DNA of 64,000 bases from Melastoma dodecandrum (taxonomy: Eukaryota; Streptophyta; Magnoliopsida; Myrtales; Melastomataceae), in NCBI GenBank assembly GCA_029817715.1, contig JARUPY010000456.1:1-64000 (forward strand), written 5' to 3'. The notes under the pieces are model-generated. The model had not been told where the DNA came from. It did not search any database and saw only the letters and a program-made list of their open reading frames with translations. A program made the translations under genes and the position numbers. The stretch's first letter is position 1, and each line of letters begins with the position of its first letter. Shown piece after piece: positions 35,047 to 46,855 of the stretch.

Positions 35047-37760
35047 AAGCGATACTACTTATAATCCAAGTAACTACGTCATGTTACTGTCGTTAATCGA
35101 TAAATCAGAGAACCTTACGGCAGGTCGATATAACAAAAGAAAACGAACAAGAAAGGGTTGATATTATTACTAGTACTATCACTATTGGTGATGAAATGAT
35201 TCTACGTTCCATGCATTAATGCCATCGTTCACGAGCCAGACCCTCCTTTTGTGAGGTTGATGTTTGGTTTGGGGAAAAGGAATTGTCTTTTCCCCCTGTC
35301 TGGTGAGAAATTTCCACATCGTTCTTCTACCAGCCCTTCTCTTGGACGTTTGTTATGGAAATAACGAATTATTTGCTGGTTTTAACTTGCATTGTTTTCT
35401 TTAATCTATATCTTGATAAAAATGCTTGTTTATAAATCAAATTGTTACCACATTCTTTTAAAAAAATAAAAATCAATGAGATATAAAATAGTTAAATGAA
35501 AAACTACTACGGAAGAGTAACTAACTATACATACATTAATTACATTGAATGTGCAGAAGGGGAGATTTGAAATCAGGATTGATATATCCTATAAAAATTT
35601 ATCATGACTAAAAAATCACGAAAAAAACCAACATCACCCAAAGATTAGTTTAGAAGAGAGTGGGGGTTATAAGGAAAGGGGAAGTCATAGAGAGAGAGAG
35701 AAAGGAAGGTAAAAAAAAAAAGATAAATAGGAGGAGGAGGGGGGGGGGACCAGTTTAAAGAAGGCAGCTGTTCCGTTTAACGGGGGGTGGTGACAGTGAG
35801 TTGTCTGAATCGAGGAGGAGGGGGTGGGGACTATCGCTCGTGCCCGATTTGTCATGTCAAACAGTAAGCATTCACAGACAAGAGTCCCTCAATCGGGGTG
35901 ATTGTGGTAGGGAATGGTGGGGGGAGGGGGCAGTGAGTCGAGAGTGTTACCGGGGGGAGGAGTTGCAGAATTGCAGAAATCTTTTTCTTTTTTTTTTTTT
36001 AAAATGGCATCTTATTCGGTGCCTCAACCCTCAGCCCTAGCATTGAATTTTTAATCCACCCTCTTCCTTCTTATACCCGCAAACTTCTATGATTGGAGTA
36101 AACGGTCTCCCTATTTTATTCCAACGCCCATGCAATTTTGATTCCATCGCTCACCTCTCGTCCCATTCACATTGAATTCAGTAAGACCCCTTTTTCTTTC
36201 GGAAACTGCTATTTTGGTGCTTTTGGGCTTACGGGACAGAGATGTCCAGCCCATTCTCAGGGTTTTAGCCCAATCCTACTGACCATATGTATCCTCGTAC
36301 TGATGTCCATCCCACCGAAATGACCTCCTCCCGAGGGTAGAAAATTAAAAAATATATATATATTATAATGTCCTGGGGATGATGTCGGTGTAGTAGTCCC
36401 CCTCGACATCATAAGCTCCCAGCATTCGCATAAGGGTTCGGTGGGTGGGGCGGGGTGGACTCTGTCCGAAAATGCATATGATTGAAGGGGTTTTTGTCAT
36501 GGCTCTTGTAAGAAAAAGGGCGGGCGGGGAGGGGGGGTGTTCTGGTCTGGTCTGGTATGTCCCCCAAATATATATAAAATTGAAAGACCCGATCGATTCT
36601 GATGATCATGTGCATTAGTTGTTGTTGTTGTTCGTGGATATTGATATGATGTGATTTGTGGCTTCGTTTATGTCAGGAAGATTAACGTAAACAAAAAAAA
36701 AAACAATAATAATGAACATAAAACCCTTCTTTTTTTTCATTGGAAAGGATGAACGAGTATAATGATAATAAAGGGGATAAAAAATGGATGGACATGGTGA
36801 GATTTTAACCCCGGGGGGGGGGGGTAAAAAGGAAAGGAAAAAAGGGGATGACAAGACAACCCAAATTGCCCTACCAACTAAATAATACAAAAAATATGGA
36901 GGAGGAGGAGGAGGAGGGGGAGGCAAATACCGTTCCACATGCATGATGATGATGGGAAGAGGAAAGGGGGAGGGGAGCACAAGTGAGTGACTACTGACAA
37001 CTGATAGGTGGGTGAAGAGGTGGAGGGGGAGGGAGCAGGGGGCAGCAGCAAGTAGCAGTAGTAGCAGCAAGCAGCAGAGCAGCAGAAGGTCCTGTCTCTA
37101 TCAACCCCAACCCCAACCCCACTCCCCCTCCCCCCACTCTCTCAAAGGAGCATTTGTTTGTTTGCCGCAAAACCCGCACTCACCCTCTTCCCTCCATCCA
37201 TCCCCACACACCACAACAGTACTCTTCCTCCCTCCCGTCTTCTCCCCCCATCCTGGACTCTCCTCCTCCCCCCAAAACGCATAAAACCGCCTCCCCCTTC
37301 ACATCAAGATCGAGATCCCTTCCCCTTCCCCTTCCCCCCTCGCCCTCCCTCCCTCCCTCCGATAGTGACTCGTGCGGGGGGAGCAAAACTTCGATGCACA
37401 ACTGCTCCACCCAAATTTTTATTATTTTTGTTTTCATTACGGTATTAATATATTAACGGCCGGGGTGGAGTGAAGGGGTGCCCCAAGTATTTGACGGTGA
37501 GGGTGTTTTTCTTTTTCTTTTATATATATATATATATATATCTTTTTTTGTTATGGTTTCATACTGCTGCTGCTGGGTGTTCTTCTGAGAGTTAAAACGA
37601 GAAAGGGATGCTTCCCATCCCCCATCCCTTCCTCATCTTCCCTTTCCGTTACGTAAAACACACAGCTCCCCTTCCTTCCTCCCTGTAAGCCCCTCTCCAT
37701 CCATGTTCCTAACTCCCTTCTTCATCTTCTCTACCCGGTTCCTCAGAGCTTATCTGTTGT
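35047..37760. other. Low-complexity spacer upstream of AS1
   Basis: The stretch is rich in simple repeats: AG near 35689, G runs near 35742 and 36812, GGA near 36898, CT/CCT stretches at 37100-37370 and TA at 37521-37541. The 60-150 codon ORFs here are Pro/Ser/Leu-rich in opposite frames and reflect composition. The right part (after about 37550) is probably the promoter and 5' leader of the AS1 gene. Confidence 0.5.
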
Positions 37761-38257
37761 GAAGAGGTTTGTTTTGGGTTTTCTTTTTTGTGTTCTTGTT
37801 GGGTGGTGGGGGGATGTTTGAGCTTACGGGGATGCGGTGCTACTCCAAGGGTGTAGCTCGCTGTACTTGTGCAGTTAGATCTGTTAAAAGGGTTAGTAGG
37901 GATCATCATAAGCCTCAATCAAGCCTGTCACGTGTCCCCCTCCCCCCCTATGTGTCTCATGTTCCTCTAGCCTTATCCAGTCTTGTCATATGGGAAGTTT
38001 TGGGTTTCAAAATTTTTCTGAGATGGGGGGGGGGGGGGAGGGTGTCTAATGGTTGCTGGCAAGGCAATAGCATTTTTAGCTGCAGACCCCTCCCCACCTT
38101 TCCATTCATTGTTCATGGTCGAGCCGCCCCTTTTGTCTTTCTTTTTCATTTTTCTCTTTGGTGTTTCTGGGGATTTTCCCTCGTCTGGCGTTTCATGGTG
38201 ATTCATTCTCTCGCTTTTCTGAGGAAAATTGAGGCTGTTCAGAGATTGCTTATGGGC

Positions 38258-38281
38258 TTCTTCTTCTTCTTCTTCTTCTTC
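38258..38281 (+). repeat. (TTC)8 microsatellite in the AS1 leader/intron
   Basis: Eight uninterrupted TTC units lie about 400 bases before the AS1 start. Confidence 0.95.
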
Positions 38282-38366
38282 TGGGATCATTCATTAGCCT
38301 GTTGTGATTTGCGCTCTCCGAGTTTTTTTTGCTTTCCTCGATTGATTGAGTGAATTGGGGTGATGA

Positions 38367-38391
38367 TGTGTGTGTGTGTGTGTGTGTGTGT
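38367..38391 (+). repeat. (TG)12 microsatellite in the AS1 leader/intron
   Basis: An uninterrupted dinucleotide run, probably inside the leader intron. Confidence 0.95.
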
Positions 38392-38599
38392 TCTGAGTGT
38401 GTTCGAACCTTGTAGGTGATTGACTCTATCACCCAATTTACCATCGAATGCATTGACGACTTGTGATGACTGTAATTGGGTCTTGCTCGTCTGGTCTCTT
38501 GTTACTAGATGATCGAAACTGTTGTATGGTTTAGCACGAGTTGGCTTCCCTGACTGCATTCATCCGGTTAGACATTTGTTGTTTTTGGTTTTGGGTGTG

Positions 38600-38679
38600 A
38601 TTGATGTTTCTGCGTGCAGCTGAGCTATGAAAGAAGGGAGCTCAAGGCAATGGGAATCGGCGTCTACGTCCTGCAATGA
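38600..38679 (+). promoter_or_regulatory. AS1 leader with 3' splice site and two upstream ORFs
   Basis: TTTCTGCGTGCAG, ending at 38619, is a good 3' splice site, so a leader intron is likely. Two upstream ATGs follow. One at 38627 opens a 25-codon ORF that overlaps the AS1 start in another frame. One at 38650 opens a 9-codon ORF whose TGA (38677-38679) overlaps the AS1 ATG (38676-38678) as ATGA. Both would lower or tune AS1 translation if the mRNA starts upstream. Confidence 0.55.
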
Positions 38680-39755
38680 AAGAAAGGCAGCGTTGGAGAT
38701 CTGAGGAGGACGCGTTGTTACGTTCTTATGTGAAGCAGTATGGCCCAAGGGAGTGGCACCTCGTGTCGCAGCGCATGAACGCGCCCCTCAACCGTGACGC
38801 AAAGTCTTGTTTGGAGAGGTGGAAGAACTACCTGAAGCCAGGGATAAAGAAGGGTTCCCTTACCGAAGAGGAGCAGCGGCTAGTTGTACAACTCCAGGCG
38901 AAGCACGGCAACAAATGGAAGAAGATCGCCGCTGAGATCCCTGGACGAACAGCCAAGAGGTTGGGGAAGTGGTGGGAGGTATTCAAGGAGAAGCAACAAA
39001 GGGAGCAGAAAGAGAATAAGAGCGCATACCCTATTGAAGAGGGGAAGTACGATCAGATACTGGAGAACTTTGCCGAGAAGCTGGTGAAGGAGCGATCTAC
39101 ATCCACGCTCCTGATGGCCACGTCGAATAACGGCTTCATACACGCGGAGGCGCCTGCCGTCACGGCAACCATGATTCCCCGGTGGCTTTCCAATTCTTCA
39201 AATAATGCTACTGGCCTAACGCCTCCTTCGCCATCTGTAACCTTGAGTCTGTCCCCTGCGACGGTGACTGTGACTCAGCCTGTCCCGTGGATGCAGAACG
39301 AGAGGGGGCTTGGCAACGTCCCACTCTCCCTGGGGGGCTTGCCGCCCCCTCATGGGGGTGCCTCTGCAAGTGACGGCGTGTTCATGTCGGAACTGATGGA
39401 GTGTTGCAGGGAATTGGAGGAAGGGCAGCGTGCGCTGGTATCAAACAAGAAGGAAGCCGCGTGGAGGCTGAGGCGGCTGGAGCTGCAGTTGGAATCGGAG
39501 AAGGCGTGCAAGAGGAGGGAGAAGATGGAGGAAATAGAGGCAAAGATCAGCGCTCTGAGGGAAGAGCAGAAAGCGTGCCTGGATCAGATAGAGGCAGAGT
39601 ACAGGGAACAGTTGGCGGGGCTGAGGAGGGACGCCGAGGCGAAGGAGCAGAAGCTGGTGGAGCAGTGGGCGGTCAAGCACTTGAGACTGTCGAAGCTGGT
39701 GGAGCAGATGGGGTGTATGCCTAGGACCATGGAGCCGCCGCCCAATGGACTTTGA
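38676..39755 (+). CDS. AS1: ASYMMETRIC LEAVES1 / PHANTASTICA MYB factor
   Basis: One uninterrupted coding exon, 359 residues. It opens '[20 protein letters not shown]', as AS1 proteins do, followed by two MYB repeats (about 1-110) with '[13 protein letters not shown]', '[20 protein letters not shown]' and '[20 protein letters not shown]'. A Ser/Pro-rich middle follows. The C-terminal coiled-coil region (about 235-350) has '[19 protein letters not shown]', '[19 protein letters not shown]' and '[16 protein letters not shown]', the block used for AS2 binding and dimerization. AS1 with AS2 silences KNOX genes in young leaves and sets leaf polarity. The intronless coding region, the length and every domain match the family, so the gene looks intact. 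Upstream ORFs lie in the leader. Confidence 0.97.
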   Translation: MKERQRWRSEEDALLRSYVKQYGPREWHLVSQRMNAPLNRDAKSCLERWKNYLKPGIKKGSLTEEEQRLVVQLQAKHGNKWKKIAAEIPGRTAKRLGKWWEVFKEKQQREQKENKSAYPIEEGKYDQILENFAEKLVKERSTSTLLMATSNNGFIHAEAPAVTATMIPRWLSNSSNNATGLTPPSPSVTLSLSPATVTVTQPVPWMQNERGLGNVPLSLGGLPPPHGGASASDGVFMSELMECCRELEEGQRALVSNKKEAAWRLRRLELQLESEKACKRREKMEEIEAKISALREEQKACLDQIEAEYREQLAGLRRDAEAKEQKLVEQWAVKHLRLSKLVEQMGCMPRTMEPPPNGL

Positions 39756-40246
39756 GTTCGTGCTTATCGTGGTGTCGTTGGTGGTCCGATGATACCGCGC
39801 CGGCTTCCGGGCTGCCTTATGCGCGAACAAAAACTGCCTATATATTTTAATCTCGTGGTGGCTTTTTCCTTTTTTTTTTTGTTTTCTTCCTTTTTCCTAA
39901 GCCTGGAATCTATCGACTTTACATTTTGCATTGCAGCTTTATGATATAAATTTGTCAGAAATAATAACCCAAATGCGATGCAAGACGAGTTTTGTTCGTT
40001 CATCCTCATCCATTGCATGTGAGAAGAAAGACTTAAAAAAGTATTTTCGCTGGGGGCCAGGCCGAACCACGAACGCAGGGCCCACGGGGTCTTCATCAAC
40101 TTCAGAGCCCGGTTATTTAGTCTCCATCCATTACCACAGTGACGTGAGATGGTGCGGTATCCTGCTTGGATAAAGAAAGAGTGGAATGAATCGTGGAGGT
40201 GGGGTGGGAATGTGAAGACACCTCACACGTATAAGAGATTAGTAGG

Positions 40247-40903
40247 TGTCGAAAGGTTTGCTATAGGAAACCCAATCCCACGTCGTATAGAGAAAAGAGT
40301 CCGGCCTAGTATACATAGCTTAGCGGGCTACTCCCTCTATAGCCAATTGGTTTTAGAGGAACCCCGCTGGGCTTGTATGCTGGGCTCGGCATATGGGTCG
40401 GTTCGATATTCTAACATGGTATCAGAGCAGGTTAAGCCCAGTAAAAACCGATTGTGGGCCCCCCTCGCCCGTGTAGTGCGGTGCAACCCAAAAAGGGTGC
40501 CCGTGTGTGTGGACCAGTTCAACCCAAAAAAAGGGTGCCGACGAGGGCCCATATGTGGTCGCCCGTGTAGTGCGGTGCAACCCAAAAAGGGTGCCCGTGT
40601 GTGTGGACCAGTTCAACCCAAAAAAAGGGTGCCGACGAGGGCCCATATGTGGGTCGCGTGTGTGGTACGGTTCAATCAAAAAAAGGGTGCCGGCTTGTAA
40701 GCCCATATGTGGGCTTGGGTTTGAGAGGGCGTGTTGAAAGGTTTGCTATAGCAAACCCAATCCCACATCGGATAGAGAAAAGAGTCCGGCCTAGTATATA
40801 TAGCCTAGTGGACTACTCCCTGTATAGCCAATTGGTTTTAGAGAGGAATTCCGCTGGACTTGTATGATGAGCTCGGCATATGGGTCGGTTCGATATTCTA
40901 ACA
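40247..40903 (+). mobile_element. Complete TRIM retrotransposon, 657 bp
   Basis: Two similar LTRs, 40247-40416 (170 bp) and 40732-40903 (172 bp), begin TGT and end ACA. The 5-bp sequence GTAGG flanks both sides (40242-40246 and 40904-40908). Directly after the left LTR comes TGGTATCAGAGCAGG (40417-40431), the site for the initiator Met tRNA primer. A purine-rich stretch lies at about 40718-40730, before the right LTR. There is no coding capacity. This fits terminal-repeat retrotransposons in miniature, moved by other elements' enzymes. The LTRs differ at a modest number of sites, so insertion was not very recent. Confidence 0.93.
40468..40700 (+). repeat. Tandem repeat inside the TRIM, 94-bp unit
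   Basis: A unit starting CCCGTGTAGTGCGGTGCAAC occurs at 40468 and again at 40562, followed by a third, partial and diverged copy at about 40656. Within the unit, the phrase CAACCCAAAAA and GGGTGCC recur too. This array makes up most of the internal region. Confidence 0.9.
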
Positions 40904-40921
40904 GTAGGTATTATTACGGTG

Positions 40922-40957
<36 letters not shown>
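40922..40957 (+). repeat. (ATT)12 microsatellite next to the TRIM
   Basis: A perfect trinucleotide run starts 14 bases after the TRIM target duplication. Confidence 0.95.
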
Positions 40958-40959
<2 letters not shown>

Positions 40960-41974
40960 GAAAAGAAAGAAAGAAATTGTAGCAGTGACGGGTGTCTATA
41001 GATATGTAATTATGATAATGTTTAGATATGATCAAGGGAGGATATGATCCATTCATCCCCAAAAGCAAAAATATCAAGTACTATTTTATGTTAATGGGAG
41101 AACCGGGTCGTGGTTGGTGACCGGAACTCCCGCAGACGGGGCCAGTCACTCAACCCCCATCATCAGACATCGTCATTCTCCTGCTTGAATCACAGCATGT
41201 GTTGAGTTCATTATTAGTTTATCTTCGCTGCCTTCTTCTCACTCTCTCGTTCCCGTCGTCAAACCTCTGATATTTGGATTTTACTTGAAAGTTTGGACGA
41301 CGCCAAAAGGCCAACTTTAGCGTCTTCCATTTTGATTTCACATTTTGGGGAAGCGGCTACTTCCTTTTGGGTGAGAAGTAATTGAGTCGAAATCGGACAT
41401 TCTAGGCTCGAGCTCAAGCTCGACTCAGTTTAATTATAAGAAGATCGAGTTCGACACGCAAGTCTTAAATATAGACTAGCCTAAAATCGGCTCGACAACT
41501 CGAAATCGATTCGATAATATGCATAGCTTGAAGTCTACTTGAACTCTCGGTTCGAAGATTTCGAAAACCCGAAAGTTTGAGCGAGCCTCGACTCTCGAGC
41601 TGCTCGATTGTTTTCCAGCCCTACTTCATTTCGTCCAAAATGAAATCTTAAGTGAAATTAACAACTTTTACTTTTAACGAATTTGATTAGGTTTCTATAA
41701 TAATTACTTGAAATTCATGTATTACAAAAAAGTTATTACCGAAAAGAGATTAATGGCTTTGGTCTCTTAGCGGATCACGTTGCAGAATGAAATCTGCTGT
41801 AACTTTCGTAGTATGTTCAGGTAATCGGCTCACCCACTTCCTTCCAATGACGTCCTCTTCCTCTCCTTTATTTTTCTATATTAAACGGCAAGCTTACCAT
41901 TCCCATTCGCCCCCCCCCCCCCCCCCTCCCCTCTTTGGTCCACTTCTTCCCCCCTTTCAATCATTCATTCATCC
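40960..41974. other. Spacer before the rhomboid gene
   Basis: No gene is seen. A 17-C run lies at 41910-41926, in the presumed leader of the rhomboid gene. Confidence 0.5.
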
Positions 41975-44180
41975 ATGGCAGTGGGAGTCGGTGGGGTTCA
42001 ATCCCCCTCCGATGTTCATGTCCGGGTGAGCTCCTGGAGGGCCAGCAACTCCGTCCACCCCACCTCCACCGCCACCCCCACCCCTCCCCCTCCCCGTATC
42101 GAGTACAGGGAGGTCAAGCACTTCAGGAAGTGGTTCCCCTGGCTCGTCCCTTCCTTCGTAGCCGCCAACACCGTCATGCTCGTCGTCACCATGTACGTCA
42201 ACGACTGCCCCAGGAACTCCCTCAACTGCATCGCCAGCTTCCTCGGCAGGTTCTCCTTCCAGCCCTTCAAGGAGAACCCCCTCCTCGGCCCTTCCTCTAC
42301 CACGTCAGCCCTTCCCTCCTTCCACCATCTTTTGTTTTTTTTACCTTTTTGTTGATTTTCCTCGGACTATGTGTCTATGTTTCTATTTTTAGAAAGTGCC
42401 CCCGGAATGTCTCATACAAAACTGTCACGACTTCTTCAGGCTTCTCAAAATGGGGGCCCTTGAAGTCAGCAAAGTTGAGGACAGGCACCATGTCTGGCTA
42501 CTCATCACCTGCATCTGGTTGCACGGAGGAGTCTTCCACCTCCTGGCCAATATGTTGAGCCTCTTAGCCGTCGGGATCCGGCTTGAACAAGAATTTGGAT
42601 TCGGTGAGTCCCTCAAGCAAAACCAGACTATGGGAATTTACGTCATTTTCCGTTCTGCTTTCTGAGCTTGCCACCTCTCTTGCCTCTTGATTTGTTGGCC
42701 AATTATCTGCTTACATTGAGATCGGCAGTAAGATAGTTTTTGCGATTCTTCATTACTGTCCATCGTGGTGATAGATTTGGCTGCAGGCATAATCTACCTA
42801 TGCTGCTAGCGATCGTGTCCGCAACGCTAGTTTTTCAGTGCATGACCCAAGAATAACGTCAAAACCATTAGCCTTCATTTCATTGTCAACTGGGATTTTG
42901 CATTTCATTGCCCTTCTGCTGTAGATTAAATTTTGACAAGGTCCTCCTTTTGATATTCATATTATTAGTTCGATTTCCGACAAGATCTTATGTAAGCATT
43001 AAGTTGGTGGCTACAAGGTATTAACCACCCTTTCTTCATTAACATGAAGGTGTACATTTGAGGATTACTCATGCGTGAACGGTTTTTTATTTTTTGTTTA
43101 CGGAGATCTCTTATTTTGTGTTTTGCAGTACGAATTGGATTGCTATACATCATATCAGGAGTTGGCGGCAGTCTGTTGTCGGCACTATTTTTACAGTCGA
43201 GCATCTCCGTGGGGGCTTCTGGTGCAGTTTTTGGATTATTAGGAGGAATGCTGTCCGAGTTAATAATTAATTGGTCGATTTACGTTAACAAGGTGCTCTA
43301 TTTCCCTATCTCAATGTCAATACGAACTAGTTTCATAGCCACTGGCTGAACTTGATGGCCGGCTTCCTACTTCGATACTTGTCTTCAGATAGCAACACTG
43401 GTGACTCTCTTGGCCATCATTTTAATCAACTTGGCGGTTGGAATTTTCCCACACGTGGACAACTTTGCTCATATTGGAGGATTCATCACTGGTTTTCTCT
43501 TGGGATTTGTATTTCTCATCCGACCTCAGTTTGGCTGGATTACCCAGAGACACGCTCCCGCAGGCCATCTCTCTTCTTCTGTCGCATCCAAATTTAAGAA
43601 GTACCAGCTCATGTTGTGGATTATTTCTCTGATCATCCTCATTGCTTGGTGAGTTTCATCTGTTTCCAGTATGGTGTTTGGTTGGAGGCTTTCATTGTTT
43701 CGATGTCATCTTGATCTTTTGATTGACTGCTGTGGGGGAATTATTTGAATGAAGGTTAAGGTCCACTAACTTTAAACGAACAATTAGTTTAAAGATGCAT
43801 ATGAATCCTGATATTTACATGTCTACATTACAGGTTAACTGCGGGAATGATAATGGTTCTACGGGGGGTGAACGCTAACAATTATTGTAAATGGTGCCAT
43901 TACTTATCTTGTGTTCCTACTTCTAAATGGAGCTGCAAAACAAGCCCCGCCTCCTGCCTGGTACTTTCTTCTCCCGCTTGTTCATTATCCCACACATATG
44001 CATGTGCATATGACTTGCTCTTGACCCGTAATTGTTCCTTTCCCATGTTGATTGCAGACCGAACAGATGGGGAGCCAGCTGAACTTGACATGCTCAGCCG
44101 ACGGGAAGTCCGGCATGTACACATTGCCCGGTGCGACGACCTCTCAGATTCAGAGCTTATGTAGTCAGCTCTGTAATTGA
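41975..44180 (+). CDS. Rhomboid intramembrane serine protease (RBL1/RBL2-like)
   Basis: Six exons in phase: 41975-42303, 42440-42603, 43129-43292, 43389-43648, 43834-43960 and 44058-44180, 388 residues. A Pro-rich cytosolic N-terminus precedes the first span ('[20 protein letters not shown]'). The core has '[17 protein letters not shown]' (HxxxN), '[16 protein letters not shown]' with catalytic Ser about 195, and '[11 protein letters not shown]' with catalytic His about 247. All active residues are present. The Cys-rich tail ('[17 protein letters not shown]', 'SLCSQLC') is typical of plant RBL proteins. Rhomboids cleave single-span proteins inside the membrane; plant RBL1/2 types sit in the Golgi or endomembranes. 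Natural substrates are mostly unknown. Length and exon pattern are normal. Confidence 0.9.
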
Positions 44181-45880
44181 CAGAAAACAAGCAACACCCA
44201 TTTCTGGGCAGATTGCTTAAAGGTCCCTCCCGTTAGTATTACGATTCTTTCCATGAGGGGGAGCTTCTCCTCCATCGGATCAAAACCGTGCAACCCTGTT
44301 TATATCTTCTTGCAATGTGTTGGTACTTAGCCTTAGGTTACGATGGAGAGGGGATTTCCCCCTTTCTTTCAGACCGAAGAAAGAGCTTTATTGTAAACAA
44401 AAAGAATGTGTTTACTTGTTCCTTGGATCGGTCTTGTTTGTATAATGTTTGTAACTCAGGATGTGGAGCAGGGAGTGAGAGTTGTTCTAAGAATTGCTAG
44501 TCAGTGCATAAACTAATGGTATGTTGAGATAACCAAACCACATTCATAAATGACGTTTCTTTTCAGAAAAAAAATATTTCGCGGGATAGAATAATAATTA
44601 TTAAAATTTGTAAAATGAAACCCACCGTTAAATTGGCTGCTGCTCCTCTCCGGTGAGCAAAGAGGTTTGTGGGGTTTCCATCTTTTCTGGGTAATCGCCG
44701 GCTGTAATCACGTGACTTATTTCGTAAAAGATTTTGCGAAGTTATTAAGTAACATTCATCTCCATTTGTATGGTAGAGGCAGGCACGTTCGAATCTGAGT
44801 TGTCTGTTTAGAAGCAGTATCCGGTTTCTTACTTTTCCTTTCTGTACTCATGTCTGGGTTCCCTGCATTGCGTTGGTTCCCTGCATTGCGTTGGTTCCGG
44901 ACGAACGAGTGATATATCACTTTATTGACATATGCAGAGGAGCTCCTCCCTCTTGAAGAAGGAAGGTCGGTTGGTTCTTGAAGCTGTTATTTTCCTGGGA
45001 CTGCAGCAGCTGTTGGTTATATCAGTTTTTTCCTTACATGGTTATGTGCACATTTTCCTATTAATCTTGTCTTTCAAGTTCTCGTAATGCTACTTTATTT
45101 GCCACATCTTATCTGAATCTGTCATGTTTTTTCTAGGAGATAAGTGTTGGGTAATTGAGGTGAGGATTCTACGGTCATGATCTCATGGTTTTATTCAATC
45201 TCTCCTGGCAGATGGAAGCCATTGGAGTTCTCCACAGTGCCGGATTAGTATCCCTGGCGAAGTCCATCCCGGATTCCTTGCTGGAAGTGGATATACAGAA
45301 ATAGAGGTTCGCTATACACAAGATGCCAAGATCTACAACAGAACACAACCCATTCATGATGTTTCATGTCGAACAATGCGCGTACAACTCTTAAGTCAGA
45401 ATTAGTAGCTTGTTTCAAATGGTTGGACATTTCCGCCTGACAAATACCAGCTTTTGTGGACCTTTCATCAGAGGCATCATATTTAGTAGCTTTGATGCAT
45501 TAATAAGTGACATTGTATAGGCATGTGCAAAACACTGACGGTCATCTGCAAATTGTAGGTACACCGATAACTTTCTTGTCCCGGGGACTCGCTCCATAAT
45601 TCAAAGGAACAGGATGCCTAAAGAATAATTGTAATTGAATTTAAAATAATCTAATAACCACTTCCTGATTGTATCACTTCAGCTGCTCCCAATATCTAAA
45701 AAACTACCAGTTCCTGCATTGAGCTCTCTTCTTATTGCAGGAACATCCCTTTCCTTTATAAATAATTACTGTACAAAGACGGTGCAGATGTTCATTCTTC
45801 TGTCTCCACCCAGCACTTCCACAATTCTTGCAGCAGATGCTGCAGAGAAGTCAAACAATTGAAGGGACTTCATGAATTGG
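44181..45880. other. Spacer; short tandem repeat at 44867
   Basis: No gene is supported. An 18-base unit GGTTCCCTGCATTGCGTT is repeated about twice at 44867-44901. Confidence 0.5.
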
Positions 45881-45886
45881 AAGTTC

Positions 45887-45975
45887 TCATGGAACATCGT
45901 CGCATGTCACTAATTGCACTTCTGTTGTGGCCTGTTCCAATAATTGGCTTTCCTCTTCAGGGGCAGAATAGTGGC
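45887..45975 (-). other. Possible terminal exon of the MYB3R gene
   Basis: On the minus strand this stretch is open, Glu/Gln-rich ('EEESQLLEQATTEVQLV') and ends in TGA at 45889-45887. It could be a last exon joined to the donor GT|GTAAGT that overlaps the annotated stop at 46856. I could not find a matching 3' splice site in the right phase, so this stays a suggestion. Confidence 0.2.
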
Positions 45976-46733
45976 TTGCTAATCATTCCCTGTGTTTGCA
46001 AATGGGACATTATACAGTGTTAGTCAAACATCAATGTCATTAAAGAGAGTAAAGAGCGAGGGCAAAGTACAGCTTCAACAATCAAGTGACGATGGCCTAG
46101 ACAAGGGAATGCTCATTGGTTCATTATCCCCACCAAAGCATTAAGTAGTAATTTCAAAGAGGATGATCACATGCACAGCCAGTTCATAGTCTGTTCTAAT
46201 TGCTATTGCACATGCAATGTTTCTGCCATTTTATCGTCCCTCGGGATTTATATGACAACGATATGTTAAGTTTCAGTTTTGCTATAACAGGGAACTTATT
46301 ATCAACATGCAAACACAATCAATAAGGGGAGATAGTGTTATCCTTCTGATTTTGCAGAGCAGTTACAAGAACGTCAAGATGAAGATCAATTTTGATCAAC
46401 TGGTAACTGATCAGATGAAGATCAATTTTGATATTCTACAGCTTGAAACTACAAACTGCTGCTACAATTGGCCTTGATGAACCGATTGGCACCTCATGCA
46501 CATTACTGAGGTCTCAATATCACAAATGAATCAACACATAGGTAAAACATTATGTCAATAAAATTTACTTCAAGAGTTCGCCAATTTAAACACTTAAGTT
46601 GTCATATTTTACAAGCCAACTAAATGATATATATTTACTTGCATTTTCCTCTAAGTACACATCGATCCTAAAATGTTCATTTTAGCAAAGATGACCACGA
46701 CAACAACCTCGGAAAGATGTTAAAAGGCCAACA

Positions 46734-46813
46734 TAATGAGGACACATCAGAAACGAGAACAATTAGTGAAACATGAAATAGCTGTTCATGTTGTTTCTGA
46801 TGTGTCCTCATTA
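46734..46813. repeat. Hairpin with perfect 21-bp arms and a nested stem
   Basis: Arms 46734-46754 and 46793-46813 are perfect inverted copies (TAATGAGGACACATCAGAAAC and its complement). Inside, AACATGAA (46770-46777) pairs with TTCATGTT (46785-46792) around a 7-base loop. The two stems stack on the right side, and a 15-base bulge lies on the left. It sits just behind the annotated end of the MYB3R coding region. Confidence 0.85.
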
Positions 46814-46855
46814 GTAGCAAATATAAAAAGAAAACACCGAGTAATTAATAGGTAC

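Noticed and set aside
36615..37456. ORFs of 85-151 codons on both strands
   Set aside because: Pure low-complexity text from CT/GA-rich repeats upstream of AS1.
37769..38353. 194-codon plus-strand ORF before AS1
   Set aside because: It lies in the presumed leader/intron, has homopolymer Phe and Gly stretches from microsatellites, and resembles nothing known.
40417..40431. Possible tRNA gene because of TGGTATCAGAGC
   Set aside because: Only the primer complement is present, without a cloverleaf; the same holds for 57839.
40149..40867. Repetitive ORFs of 76-183 codons
   Set aside because: They lie inside the TRIM and reflect its 94-bp tandem repeat, which is not a multiple of three and so is read in several frames.
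40247..40903. Cassandra-type TRIM with 5S rRNA sequence
   Set aside because: The LTR has no recognisable 5S promoter or 5S RNA text.
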